Origin: Opitutaceae bacterium
GTDB taxonomy: Bacteria; Verrucomicrobiota; Verrucomicrobiia; Opitutales; Opitutaceae
Direction: 5' to 3'
DNA: 6,040 bases
NCBI GenBank assembly: GCA_031254955.1
Contig: JAIRTK010000049.1
Location: 1-6,040 of the forward strand
Shown here: positions 1 to 5,973 of the stretch, piece after piece
Layout of the letters: each line of letters starts with the position of its first letter
Numbering within the stretch: position 1 is the stretch's first letter
Program-made: the position numbers and the translations under genes
Notes under the pieces: model-generated
Told to the model about the DNA's origin: nothing
Databases searched by the model: none
Seen by the model: only the letters and a program-made list of their open reading frames with translations

Positions 1-84
1 CCGGCTGCGCTCGTCGTGCGGCTGCCGCCAGGCTCGCTCCAGTTCCGCCAGCCGTTCGGCTCCAAATCGGGGGAGAGGTCTCAT
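1..84 (-). CDS. IS630-type transposase, N-terminal fragment (cut by window edge)
   Basis: Seen: an ATG at 84-82 on the minus strand opens a frame of 28 codons that runs off the window. The peptide begins MRPLPRFGAERLAELERAW and ends in QPHDERSR at the window edge. Seven bases upstream of the ATG is a purine-rich AGGA/GGAAAGG ribosome binding site (about 85-96), unlike the other two main genes here, which have none. Known: IS630-family transposases start with a short helical segment, often with a pattern like L-x-x-L-E-R followed by a basic R-x-R stretch, which leads into a helix-turn-helix DNA-binding domain; the DDE catalytic domain comes later and would lie outside this window. Inferred: the start of such a transposase. 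With 28 residues the family call is tentative; another HTH-containing protein is possible. Whether the element is intact cannot be judged here. Confidence 0.55.
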   Translation of the reverse strand, partial: MRPLPRFGAERLAELERAWRQPHDERSR

Positions 85-160
85 GCCCCTTTCCTTGGCT
101 GGCAGACGCGTAATCGCAAGTCATAAAGTGCTAATTTTATTCATAAATGGTATTACGCAC
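85..160. other. AT-rich leader and possible end of the IS element
   Basis: This stretch lies upstream of the transposase start. Its core (121-150) is strikingly AT-rich for the window. It holds a 7-bp direct repeat TCATAAA at 121-127 and 141-147 (20-bp period), and an inverted pair GCGTAAT (108-114) / ATTACGC (152-158) centred on the AT-rich core. A further GCGTAAT is at 259-265. Such a place could hold the transposase promoter and the outer end of the element, but I cannot fix the terminal inverted repeat or a target duplication without the other end. Confidence 0.3.
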
Positions 161-162
161 TG

Positions 163-266
163 CTGGTGTAGCGCGGGTTTCCCAACCTGCTGACGGGCCG
201 AAGGCTCGCCCTCCCGCCATGAAGCAGACTTGGAAGTCTGCGTTACGACAGGGGCTGCGCGTAATC
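163..266. repeat. Array of short hairpins, likely a dispersed intergenic repeat
   Basis: Seen: at least two compact hairpins in about 100 bp. GCGGGTT (173-179) pairs with AACCTGC (184-190), with one G-T pair and a 4-nt loop. GCAGACTT (224-231) pairs perfectly with AAGTCTGC (234-241) with only GG between. Between them is a GC-rich stretch (191-220) with a small GCC-GAA-GGC hairpin. Each hairpin sits beside a similar GCG(T/C) junction: TAGCGCG before the first, GCGTTACG after the second. Nothing reads as protein. Inferred: a modular, hairpin-forming repeat of the kind scattered between genes in Verrucomicrobiota. It lies downstream of the TPR gene, where it might also protect a 3' end, but there is no U-tract to make it a terminator. 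Confidence 0.5.
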
Positions 267-337
267 TCAATTATCAACAGCGCACCGGACCGGTTCGCGC
301 TGCCTTTGCTTCGCCGCCATTTGAATGCGGGTGGGAA

Positions 338-3160
338 TCAACGCGTCCCCAGCAGCTCCCTCGCGTAGTCGAGGTTTTGCCGCACCGTCGCGTCGCCGGG
401 ACGGCGGCGCAGCACTTCCTCGTAGGTCTCCACCGCCTCGCGCACGCGCCCGGTTACGAGCTGGCAGTTGCCGAGATTGTTGAGCGCCTGCACGTGCGCG
501 GGATCGAGCCGGAGCGCCTCGCGATAGGCTTCCATCGCGTCGGGAAACCGCTCCTGTTTCGCAAGCCCGTTGCCCAGCGCATACCATGCCTCGGCGAGTT
601 TCGGCTCCAGCCGGAGCGCCTCGCGATAGCACGCCTCGGCGCCCGCATCGCCGCGCCGCGCGAGGCAGTTGCCCAGCGCGAGGTGAGCCGCCGCCATGCC
701 CGGCTTGAGACGCACGGCGGCGCGAAACTCCGTCTCGGCCTCGCGGCGCGCGCCGCTTTTTTCCAGCACCAAACCCATCTGATAATGCGCCTCCGCCAGC
801 CCCGGTGCCGCCGCCAGCGCCTCGCGCAGCAACGCCGCCCCCTCCGCCTCGCGACCGTCGGCGGCGAGCAATGCCGCCAGGTTCACCCGCGCATCCTGCG
901 CCGCCGGGTCGCCGGCCAGCGCGGCGCGGTAGTGCTCCATCGCCTCCGCCGTCCGGCCCGAGTCGGCAAGCAGTTTGCCGAGGTTCACGCGCGCGTCCGT
1001 GTTGCCTGGCTCGGCTGCCAGCGCCGCGCGAAAATGATGCTCGGCCTGCCGGAGCGCCTCCGCGCGCAGGGCGGCGCCGTCCGCCTGCGCCGCCCCGCTC
1101 CCCCGCCCTGCCGCGCCGGCATCGAGCGCGGCGCGCGGGTCCAGCACCAACGCCACGCCGAGATTGAAATGGGCAAACGCATGATTCGGCCTCAATGCGA
1201 TCGCCTGGCGAAACTGCGCCGCCGCCTCCACCGTCCGCCCTTCCGCCGAGAGCGCCGCCCCGAGGTTGTTGCGCGCGCGCGGATTGTCCGGGCGTTTTTC
1301 CACCGTGTCCGACCAAAGCGACACCGCCGTGCGATACACCGCGTTTCGCGCCACCGTCGCCGCGCCCAACGCCGCCGCCGCGCACCCCAGCGACACCCAG
1401 AACAAAGGCCGAAAAGCTGAAGGACTGAAAAGCCGGAAAGCCCGCGGCCTCGCGCCATCGCCGCCGCCTCGCGCCCCCATGCCGCAGACCCGCGCCAGCA
1501 TCCGCCACGCCCCCGCGCACGCCAGCGCCACCACCGCCGCCAGCGCCAGATACATGCGATGCTCCGCCACGGTCTGCGTTGACACCGGCACAAAGCTCGA
1601 ACTCGGCGCGAGCATCAGGAAAAACCACGCGCCCAAAAAACCCGCCGCGTGATTGCGCCGCAACGCCCGCAGCGTCCCCGCCCCCAGCGCGCACAACAAC
1701 AACCCCTGCCACCACACCGCGCCCGGCCCCGCCGCCACCGGCGTGCCGTGATCAAACACCAGCGACGCCGGCCAGCAGGCCTGCCCGAGATACCGCGCAA
1801 TCGCCCCGCACTGCGTGAGCAAGTAGTCCCACGCGCCGATCTCCGAGCCAAGCCCCGCCGAGCCGCCGCGCCCGGCATTGGACAACACCAGCGCGCCCAA
1901 CAACAACCATGTCGCCGCCAGCCCCCCATAAAGCCGCCGCCGCCGCCGCCAAGCCTCGCGAAACGACCCGGCAAAAAACGCCCGATCCATCAACAACACG
2001 ACCACCGGCGCCGTGACCACCGTTTCCTTCGTCCCCATGCCCAGCGCGCACGCCGCCACCGCCAACGCGCCCCACCGGCGCCCCGCGGCAGATCGAAACG
2101 GCGGCCTCCCGCCTCCGAAAATCCCGCTGGACGAGGCGCGCCGGCGCGCCTCCGGCGGCGATGACGCCCCCGCTCCGCTGCCCCGCGATTCCCGCCCCAA
2201 TCCGCTCCCGCCCGCCCGCTTCAACCAATCCCCCTCCTCCGCCGCCCGGATGAAACCATACACCGTGAGCAAATAAAACAACCCCGCCAGCACCTCCGCC
2301 CGCTGCACCACATAAGTGACCGCCGCCGTCTGCAACGGATGCAGCGCCCACAGCAACGCCACCGCAAACGCCGCGCAACTGGACGCCGCTTCCAGCCGCC
2401 TGCCCCCGCCCGCCCCTTCCCCAATCCAAACGACGGAATGCCGCCCCCCCCCTTGCGCGCCGCCCTCGGACGCCCCGCCCGCCCTCGAAAACCCTTCGCG
2501 CGAAACGCCGCCGATTTTTTCCCAAAAAACCAATGCCGCTCTGCGCGCCCCCCCAAAAAGACGACGGGCCGGGATGCCGGCGCCACGGACCGGCTCCCCC
2601 GCGCCATTGCGCGCCCCTCTCGCGACGGACCCGCCCCCCCATTCGGAACCGCACCGCGACCACACCCGCCGCGCCACGCCAAACAAAACCAACGCCGCCG
2701 CCGCGTGGAGAAACAGGTTGCCCAAATGATATCCCCGCACCCCCAGTCCGCCCAACGCATAATTCACCGCGAAAGAAAAGTTCAACACCGGCCGTCCGCT
2801 CACGGTTTCGCCCATCTCCGCCGGCGGGTTCAGCCAGCGCAACGCCCAAAAATCGCGGATGCTCGCGTTGCCGACGATCGACTCCCCATCATCCAACACA
2901 AACGGCGCGCGCAACGCGTTCGCCCAAACCGCGCAAACCGCAACCACCAAGATAACGGCAAAAACCCCAACCCGCCTTCCCTGCCCCTGCCCGCATTCCC
3001 GCGACGACGCGCCCGCGTCCGGCGCGCCCCCCCCCAAACCGCGAGACGGCGGCGACGGAAACTCCCTCGGAGACATGCCCAAATCCGAAGCCACCAACCC
3101 GGACGCCGCGCCCGCGTCCGACCTCTTCCGCCGCTTCCCGCCTGGACGTTGCTTGCTCAT
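338..3160 (-). CDS. Polytopic membrane protein with GT-C/TMTC-like core and C-terminal TPR domain
   Basis: Seen: 940 residues. A basic, low-complexity N-terminus (1-60) is followed by about 9-11 hydrophobic segments (near 64-84, 145-165, 262-275, 286-305, 363-396, 410-428, 482-500, 506-522, 535-556, 586-605), then about eight TPRs from about 626 to 922. Signature stretches are FVLDDGESIVGN (87-98), GRPVLNFSFAVNYALGG (122-138), ALHPLQTAAVTYVVQRAE (272-289), GTKETVVTAP (376-385) and VAEHRMYLAL (531-540). Known: this order matches the TMTC family, GT-C-fold proteins with TPRs on the non-cytoplasmic side; animal members are linked to O-mannosylation, while bacterial members are mostly uncharacterised. 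Inferred: a membrane glycosyltransferase-like protein with periplasmic TPRs; the substrate is unknown. The frame stays open up to 3277, but I chose ATG 3160 (MSKQRPGGKRRK) because the extension runs through a hairpin repeat and looks non-coding. No Shine-Dalgarno is visible. Loops at about 168-258, 309-361, 561-586 and 674-697 are unusually enlarged. Confidence 0.85.
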   Translation of the reverse strand: MSKQRPGGKRRKRSDAGAASGLVASDLGMSPREFPSPPSRGLGGGAPDAGASSRECGQGQGRRVGVFAVILVVAVCAVWANALRAPFVLDDGESIVGNASIRDFWALRWLNPPAEMGETVSGRPVLNFSFAVNYALGGLGVRGYHLGNLFLHAAAALVLFGVARRVWSRCGSEWGGGSVARGARNGAGEPVRGAGIPARRLFGGARRAALVFWEKIGGVSREGFSRAGGASEGGAQGGGRHSVVWIGEGAGGGRRLEAASSCAAFAVALLWALHPLQTAAVTYVVQRAEVLAGLFYLLTVYGFIRAAEEGDWLKRAGGSGLGRESRGSGAGASSPPEARRRASSSGIFGGGRPPFRSAAGRRWGALAVAACALGMGTKETVVTAPVVVLLMDRAFFAGSFREAWRRRRRLYGGLAATWLLLGALVLSNAGRGGSAGLGSEIGAWDYLLTQCGAIARYLGQACWPASLVFDHGTPVAAGPGAVWWQGLLLCALGAGTLRALRRNHAAGFLGAWFFLMLAPSSSFVPVSTQTVAEHRMYLALAAVVALACAGAWRMLARVCGMGARGGGDGARPRAFRLFSPSAFRPLFWVSLGCAAAALGAATVARNAVYRTAVSLWSDTVEKRPDNPRARNNLGAALSAEGRTVEAAAQFRQAIALRPNHAFAHFNLGVALVLDPRAALDAGAAGRGSGAAQADGAALRAEALRQAEHHFRAALAAEPGNTDARVNLGKLLADSGRTAEAMEHYRAALAGDPAAQDARVNLAALLAADGREAEGAALLREALAAAPGLAEAHYQMGLVLEKSGARREAETEFRAAVRLKPGMAAAHLALGNCLARRGDAGAEACYREALRLEPKLAEAWYALGNGLAKQERFPDAMEAYREALRLDPAHVQALNNLGNCQLVTGRVREAVETYEEVLRRRPGDATVRQNLDYARELLGTR
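1405..1443. repeat. Imperfect GAAAAGC/CTGAA repeat inside the TPR membrane gene
   Basis: The plus strand carries GAAAAGC at 1411-1417 and again at 1427-1433 (16-bp period), with related GCTGAAGG and GCCGGAAAGC pieces around them. On the coding (minus) strand it gives the phenylalanine/serine-rich peptide FRLFSPSAFRPLF (residues 575-587), directly before the last membrane segment. The composition differs from the flanking protein. It looks like a small repeat inserted in frame into a loop. Confidence 0.4.
2133..2152. repeat. Perfect 20-bp palindrome inside the TPR membrane gene
   Basis: The half-site GAGGCGCGCC (2133-2142) is followed without a gap by its exact reverse complement GGCGCGCCTC (2143-2152). 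It contains two AscI-type GGCGCGCC sites joined back to back. On the coding strand it falls in the enlarged loop at residues about 309-361 (peptide EARRRASS), a part with no clear counterpart in the family. Confidence 0.9.
2444..2640. other. Homopolymer C tracts in the coding region (G tracts on the sense strand)
   Basis: Within the enlarged loop after the second membrane segment there is a 9-C run (2444-2452) and two 7-C runs (2548-2554 and 2634-2640), plus T6-C3-A6 at 2515-2529, which can fold as a hairpin. A further 9-C run lies at 3027-3035 in the N-terminal region of the same gene. On the coding strand these are long G runs within glycine-rich codons. Such runs are prone to slippage and to sequencing or assembly error. 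The conserved family segments on both sides are in the same frame, so the gene reads as intact here. Confidence 0.6.
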
Positions 3161-3190
3161 GTCAAGTATGGGGCCGCATGGGTTTTTGGC

Positions 3191-3212
3191 GGAACGGCCT
3201 CCATGCCGTTCC
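3191..3212. repeat. 8-bp-stem hairpin just upstream of the TPR gene start
   Basis: GGAACGGC (3191-3198) pairs perfectly with GCCGTTCC (3205-3212) around a 6-nt loop. It begins about 31 bases upstream of the TPR gene ATG and so may lie in its 5' untranslated RNA. There is no following T-tract in either direction, so it is not a terminator. It may belong to a dispersed repeat together with the GC-rich DNA up to 3320. Confidence 0.6.
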
Positions 3213-3264
3213 CAGATTGAGAGGCAAGGGCGCCCCGCCCCTGGCCGACGCTCCGCGCCGCCAA

Positions 3265-3320
3265 ACTCCAACCCCACGGACGCGCCGCCCCTGCCACTCC
3301 AACCCCACGGACGCGCCGCC
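3265..3320. repeat. 25-bp direct repeat, two copies
   Basis: The 25 bases at 3265-3289 recur without a change at 3296-3320, separated by 6 bp (31-bp period). The shared part begins ACTCCAACCCCACGG and ends CGCGCCGCC. A diverged and inverted relative of the end of the unit appears at 3440-3457. Only two copies exist, so this is a small tandem repeat rather than a CRISPR array. Confidence 0.9.
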
Positions 3321-3457
3321 TATGCACGTTAAAATAAGCAGCACGACCACGCAGTTTTTGGCTAACCCATGTCATGTTTCGCCCATTATTGGCTCTATTT
3401 GTGTATTTATAGGCAAAAAAATCAATTATCGCAGCGCGTATAGGCGGACCGTCCATG
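3306..3457. repeat. Imperfect inverted-repeat pair around an AT-rich core (possible MITE-like element)
   Basis: The 18 bases at 3306-3323 match the reverse complement of 3440-3457 at 15 of 18 positions, including the 8 innermost bases CGCCTAT plus the preceding C. They enclose about 116 bp that are much richer in A/T than the flanks, including TATTTATA and A7 (3398-3421). No coding frame of note lies inside. A 4-base CCCC touches both ends (3303-3306 and 3458-3461), but in C-rich DNA this is weak as a target duplication. A small non-autonomous element is possible; chance juxtaposition of two copies of one repeat is the alternative. Confidence 0.35.
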
Positions 3458-3549
3458 CCCCGCGAACCTCGCATACCAGAACACCCCGCGCAATTATGAT
3501 TTTCCAAAAAAGCCTGATAAGGAATGCGATTCAAAGTCGTGACATCCCC

Positions 3550-3813
3550 TCATTCCTCTTGCCCAGACCAGTCCGCCAACCTCGTTTTCGCCGCGAGTGA
3601 AGCCACGCGGAGCCGGTCGGCAAGCCTCTCCGAGACCTCCGGAAGCGCGCCCCGGACGCCTGGGAAATCCCAACTGTTTTTGTCCGCCCGGCGGAGGCCG
3701 GGTGAAGATGTGGGCGAGGGCGGAGCGCTCCAATCGGCGATTGGAGCGCAGGCAAGAGCCACCACCAGCGACGACACCCCTGTGAAACACGCCCGCCTGA
3801 TGCCCCCCCTCAC
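3550..3813 (-). CDS. Doubtful small secreted protein (87 aa, GTG start)
   Basis: Seen: a minus-strand frame with a GTG start directly after an in-frame stop. It opens with a basic stretch and a hydrophobic run (RRACFTGVSSLVVALACAP, residues about 6-24) that resembles a signal peptide, with a cysteine at residue 22 as a poor lipobox. A proline/serine-rich linker follows, then an amphipathic helix-like tail (LPEVSERLADRLRVASLAAK and onward). I do not recognise a family. Against it: no Shine-Dalgarno, mixed codon usage with several AGG and TCG codons, and two strong hairpins (3687-3702 and 3725-3749) lying inside the frame, as in a non-coding repeat. Two other frames are open over much of the same stretch. 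It could be a real small exported protein, a decayed gene carrying a repeat, or chance. Confidence 0.22.
   Translation of the reverse strand: MRGGIRRACFTGVSSLVVALACAPIADWSAPPSPTSSPGLRRADKNSWDFPGVRGALPEVSERLADRLRVASLAAKTRLADWSGQEE
3661..3702. repeat. Two small hairpins in the GC-rich intergenic part
   Basis: TGGGA (3661-3665) pairs with TCCCA (3668-3672) around AA. CCCGGC (3687-3692) pairs with GCCGGG (3697-3702) around GGAG. A T5 run lies between them (about 3677-3681), so the first could act as a weak plus-strand terminator, but no gene reads into it from the left. Confidence 0.5.
3725..3749. repeat. Perfect 11-bp-stem hairpin
   Basis: GCGCTCCAATC (3725-3735) pairs with GATTGGAGCGC (3739-3749) with no mismatch around a 3-nt GGC loop. 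It is the strongest hairpin in the window. The following bases AGGCAAGAGCC look like the start of a further stem that is cut short. No T-tract follows, so it is not an intrinsic terminator. Its design, a long perfect stem with a tiny loop, resembles the hairpin at 224-241 and suggests a related class of dispersed hairpin repeats. Confidence 0.75.
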
Positions 3814-3900
3814 TCAAAACGATAATCAAAAGACGCAACCCTCCAGGCCTATTTTCCCCTTTCCGTCCCGCAACCACCCTGTCAACCTCGACGACCTATC

Positions 3901-5541
3901 ATGGCAACTCCCCCCTTCTTCTACCAAGACACCTTTCCGCTCGGCGCGGACGACACCGACTACCGCCTCCTCTCGAAAGAAGGCGTCAGCACCATCACCA
4001 TCGACGGAAAGACACTCGTGAAAGTCGCCCCCGAAGCGCTCGCCTACCTCGCCGAACAGGCGATGCACGACTGCTCCTTCATGCTGCGCCCCAAACACCT
4101 CGCGCAAGTCGCCGCCATCCTCGACGACCCCGAAGCCTCGAAAAACGACCGCTACGTCGCGCTCACCATGCTCAAGAACGCCGAAATCGCCGCCCAAGGC
4201 ATCCTCCCCTTCTGCCAAGACACCGGCACCGCCACCATCATCGGCAAAAAAGGCCAGCACATCTGGACCGGCGCCGACGACGCCGAACACCTCTCGCGCG
4301 GCGTCTATGAATGCTACACCAAAAACAACCTCCGCTACTCCCAGACCGCGCCCCTCGACATGTATAAAGAAGTCAACACCGGCACGAACCTCCCCGCGCA
4401 AATCGACCTCTACGCCACGCCCGGCGCCGACTACAAATTCCTCTTCGTCGCCAAAGGCGGCGGCTCGGCCAACAAAACCTACCTCTACCAAGAAACCAAA
4501 GCCCTCCTGAACCCCGCCACCCTCGAAAAATTTGTCGCCGAGAAAATGCGCACCCTCGGCACCGCCGCCTGCCCCCCCTACCACCTCGCCCTCGTCATCG
4601 GCGGCACCAGCGCCGAAACCTGCCTGAAAACCGTCAAACTCGCCTCGACCAAATACTACGACACGCTCCCCGCCACCGGCAACGAACACGGACGCGCCTT
4701 CCGCGACCACGAAATGGAGACGAAAATCCTGAAAATGGCGCAAGCCACCGGCATCGGCGCGCAATTCGGCGGCAAATACTTCGCCCTCGACATCCGCGTC
4801 ATCCGCCTCCCGCGCCACGGCGCGAGCTGCCCCGTCGGCCTCGGCGTCTCCTGCTCCGCCGACCGCAACATCAAAGCCAAAATCAACCAAGACGGCATCT
4901 GGCTCGAAAAAATGGAAACCGACCCCGGCCGCATCATCCCCGCCGCGCACCGCGTCATCAAAGACGACAACATCGTGCGCATCGACCTCAACCAACCGAT
5001 GGACGCCATCCGCGCCACACTCTCGAACTACCCCGTCACCACGCGCCTCGCCCTCAACGGCACCATCATCGTCGGACGCGACATCGCCCACGCCAAACTC
5101 AAAGAACGCATCGACAAAGGCGAAGACCTGCCCGACTACATCAAACGACACCCCATCTACTACGCCGGCCCCGCCAAGACCCCGAAAGGCTGCGCCTCCG
5201 GCAGCTTCGGCCCGACCACCGCCGGACGCATGGACAGCTACGTTGACCTCTTCCAAACGCACGGCGGCTCGATGGTGATGATCGCCAAAGGCAACCGCAG
5301 CCAAGCCGTGACCGACGCCTGCAAGAAACACGGCGGCTTCTACCTCGGCAGCATCGGTGGCCCCGCCGCGATCCTCGCCAAGGAAAACATCAAGAAAGTC
5401 GAACTCCTCGAATACCCGGAACTCGGCATGGAAGCCATCTGGAAAATCGAAGTGGAAGACTTCCCCGCCTTCATCCTCGTGGACGACAAAGGCAACGACT
5501 TCTTCACCACCGCCTGCGCCGCCTGCGCCGGCGGCAAATAA
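3901..5541 (+). CDS. fumA: Fumarate hydratase, class I ([4Fe-4S], FumA/FumB type)
   Basis: Reaction: reversible hydration of fumarate to L-malate in the cytoplasmic TCA cycle. Seen: 546 residues, about the length of E. coli FumA (548), and collinear with it from the start ([16 protein letters not shown]) nearly to the end ([18 protein letters not shown]). The three cluster cysteines are present at the same positions as in E. coli: Cys105 (PFCQDTGTA), Cys224 (TAACPPYH) and Cys318 (GVSCSADRN). Residues known from the Leishmania enzyme map to Asp107, His306, Arg393, Thr439, Arg443 and Lys463 and are all conserved. The N-terminal cluster domain covers roughly 45-330 and the C-terminal swivelling domain 335-535. 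The tail carries a CAAC motif (539-542), comparable with the cysteine pair at the E. coli C-terminus. ATG 3901 is supported by the alignment; no Shine-Dalgarno is seen. The gene is a single unit with its own terminator. The [4Fe-4S] cluster makes the enzyme oxygen- and superoxide-sensitive. Confidence 0.97.
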   Translation: MATPPFFYQDTFPLGADDTDYRLLSKEGVSTITIDGKTLVKVAPEALAYLAEQAMHDCSFMLRPKHLAQVAAILDDPEASKNDRYVALTMLKNAEIAAQGILPFCQDTGTATIIGKKGQHIWTGADDAEHLSRGVYECYTKNNLRYSQTAPLDMYKEVNTGTNLPAQIDLYATPGADYKFLFVAKGGGSANKTYLYQETKALLNPATLEKFVAEKMRTLGTAACPPYHLALVIGGTSAETCLKTVKLASTKYYDTLPATGNEHGRAFRDHEMETKILKMAQATGIGAQFGGKYFALDIRVIRLPRHGASCPVGLGVSCSADRNIKAKINQDGIWLEKMETDPGRIIPAAHRVIKDDNIVRIDLNQPMDAIRATLSNYPVTTRLALNGTIIVGRDIAHAKLKERIDKGEDLPDYIKRHPIYYAGPAKTPKGCASGSFGPTTAGRMDSYVDLFQTHGGSMVMIAKGNRSQAVTDACKKHGGFYLGSIGGPAAILAKENIKKVELLEYPELGMEAIWKIEVEDFPAFILVDDKGNDFFTTACAACAGGK

Positions 5542-5565
5542 ATCCGGCCAGTAGCGATTGACCGC

Positions 5566-5601
5566 AAACGGCCCGGCCTCGCGCCAGGCCGTTTCATTTT
5601 T
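5566..5601 (+). terminator. Intrinsic terminator of the fumarase gene
   Basis: AAACGGCC (5566-5573) pairs perfectly with GGCCGTTT (5587-5594). An alternative inner stem CGGCCT/AGGCCG with loop CGCGCC can replace the inner pairs. T5 follows at 5597-5601. It begins 24 bases after the fumarase stop. Its right end overlaps the stop codon of the minus-strand transposase remnant; no T-tract serves the opposite direction. Confidence 0.8.
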
Positions 5602-5893
5602 CACGGACGCCGCGCCCACGAAAAAATCGGGGGGCAGACAGATATTGCCCCGTGTGAGGATCAAGGAGGAGGGGAGGAAGAAGGAGGATACGAGGGTCGA
5701 GATGGGAGGCGTTAAGGGCGAGGAGTTGGGCCGGGGTTTGGTTTGAACGGGAGCGATTGTTGCGGGCAAAGTTAAAGAAGTGCTGGTAGGTGGTGCCGGC
5801 GGCGAAGATGGTGCCGTGGAAGCCATCCGGGCGGTAGCGGACGAGGGTGGCGCGGGTTTTGGACAGTTCGGAGGCGTGGGAGACGAAGAGGAG
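5594..5893 (-). pseudogene. 3' remnant of an integrase-type DDE transposase
   Basis: Seen: 99 sense codons on the minus strand ending in TGA at 5596-5594, using C-ending codons as real genes here do, with no start codon. The frame is cut upstream by TGA at 5896-5894. The readable part includes TTYQHFFNFARNN, then NQTPAQLLA, then ILLLPLLLLD. Known: the last part of integrase-core (rve) transposases has the pattern TYQ-x-x-FN-x-x-R-x-N, then N-Q-(T/S)-P-x-Q, and in some families an LLP-x-x-x-LD tail. Inferred: the C-terminal end of such a transposase with the DDE catalytic part lost. It lies tail to tail with the fumarase, so the element, or what is left of it, came to rest right behind the fumarase terminator. 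I cannot name the IS family with certainty. It is unlike the IS630-type start at the left end. Confidence 0.65.
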
Positions 5894-5973
5894 TCAACAT
5901 GTTTATGGGGCTTTCTGGTTAAAAAAATATTTGCTTTTACGAGGCTCCTGCTTTTCCTACGCGGCTTTCCCTC

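Larger units (their letters stand above)
3161..3900. other. 740-bp divergent intergenic region between TPR gene and fumarase
   Basis: This gap separates two genes transcribed away from each other. It holds a GC-rich repeat-like part next to the TPR gene (3161-3325), an AT-richer core (3326-3440), a mixed stretch (3441-3600), a second GC-rich part with strong hairpins (3600-3760) and a pyrimidine-rich leader before the fumarase (3811-3900). One small minus-strand frame (3550-3813) is the only coding candidate. Promoters for both neighbours should be here, but I cannot point to a convincing -35/-10 pair on either strand. The leader before the fumarase ATG has no Shine-Dalgarno. Confidence 0.6.

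Noticed and set aside
230..1715. Long open frames on both strands over the TPR region (230-1420 plus, 267-1715 minus)
   Set aside because: They are low-complexity Arg/Ala/Gly frames caused by high GC. The minus frame of 338-3160 shows real TPR and membrane-family motifs instead.
3161..3277. Longer N-terminus for the TPR membrane protein (start at 3277)
   Set aside because: The added 39 residues read through a hairpin repeat and GC-rich repeat DNA and have no family support; ATG 3160 begins with a typical basic N-terminus.
3265..3320. CRISPR array
   Set aside because: There are only two repeats with a 6-bp spacer and no cas genes.
3821..3826. GATAAT as a -10 box for the fumarase
   Set aside because: It matches five of six bases of the consensus, but no acceptable -35 box lies 16-18 bp upstream, so I do not call a promoter.
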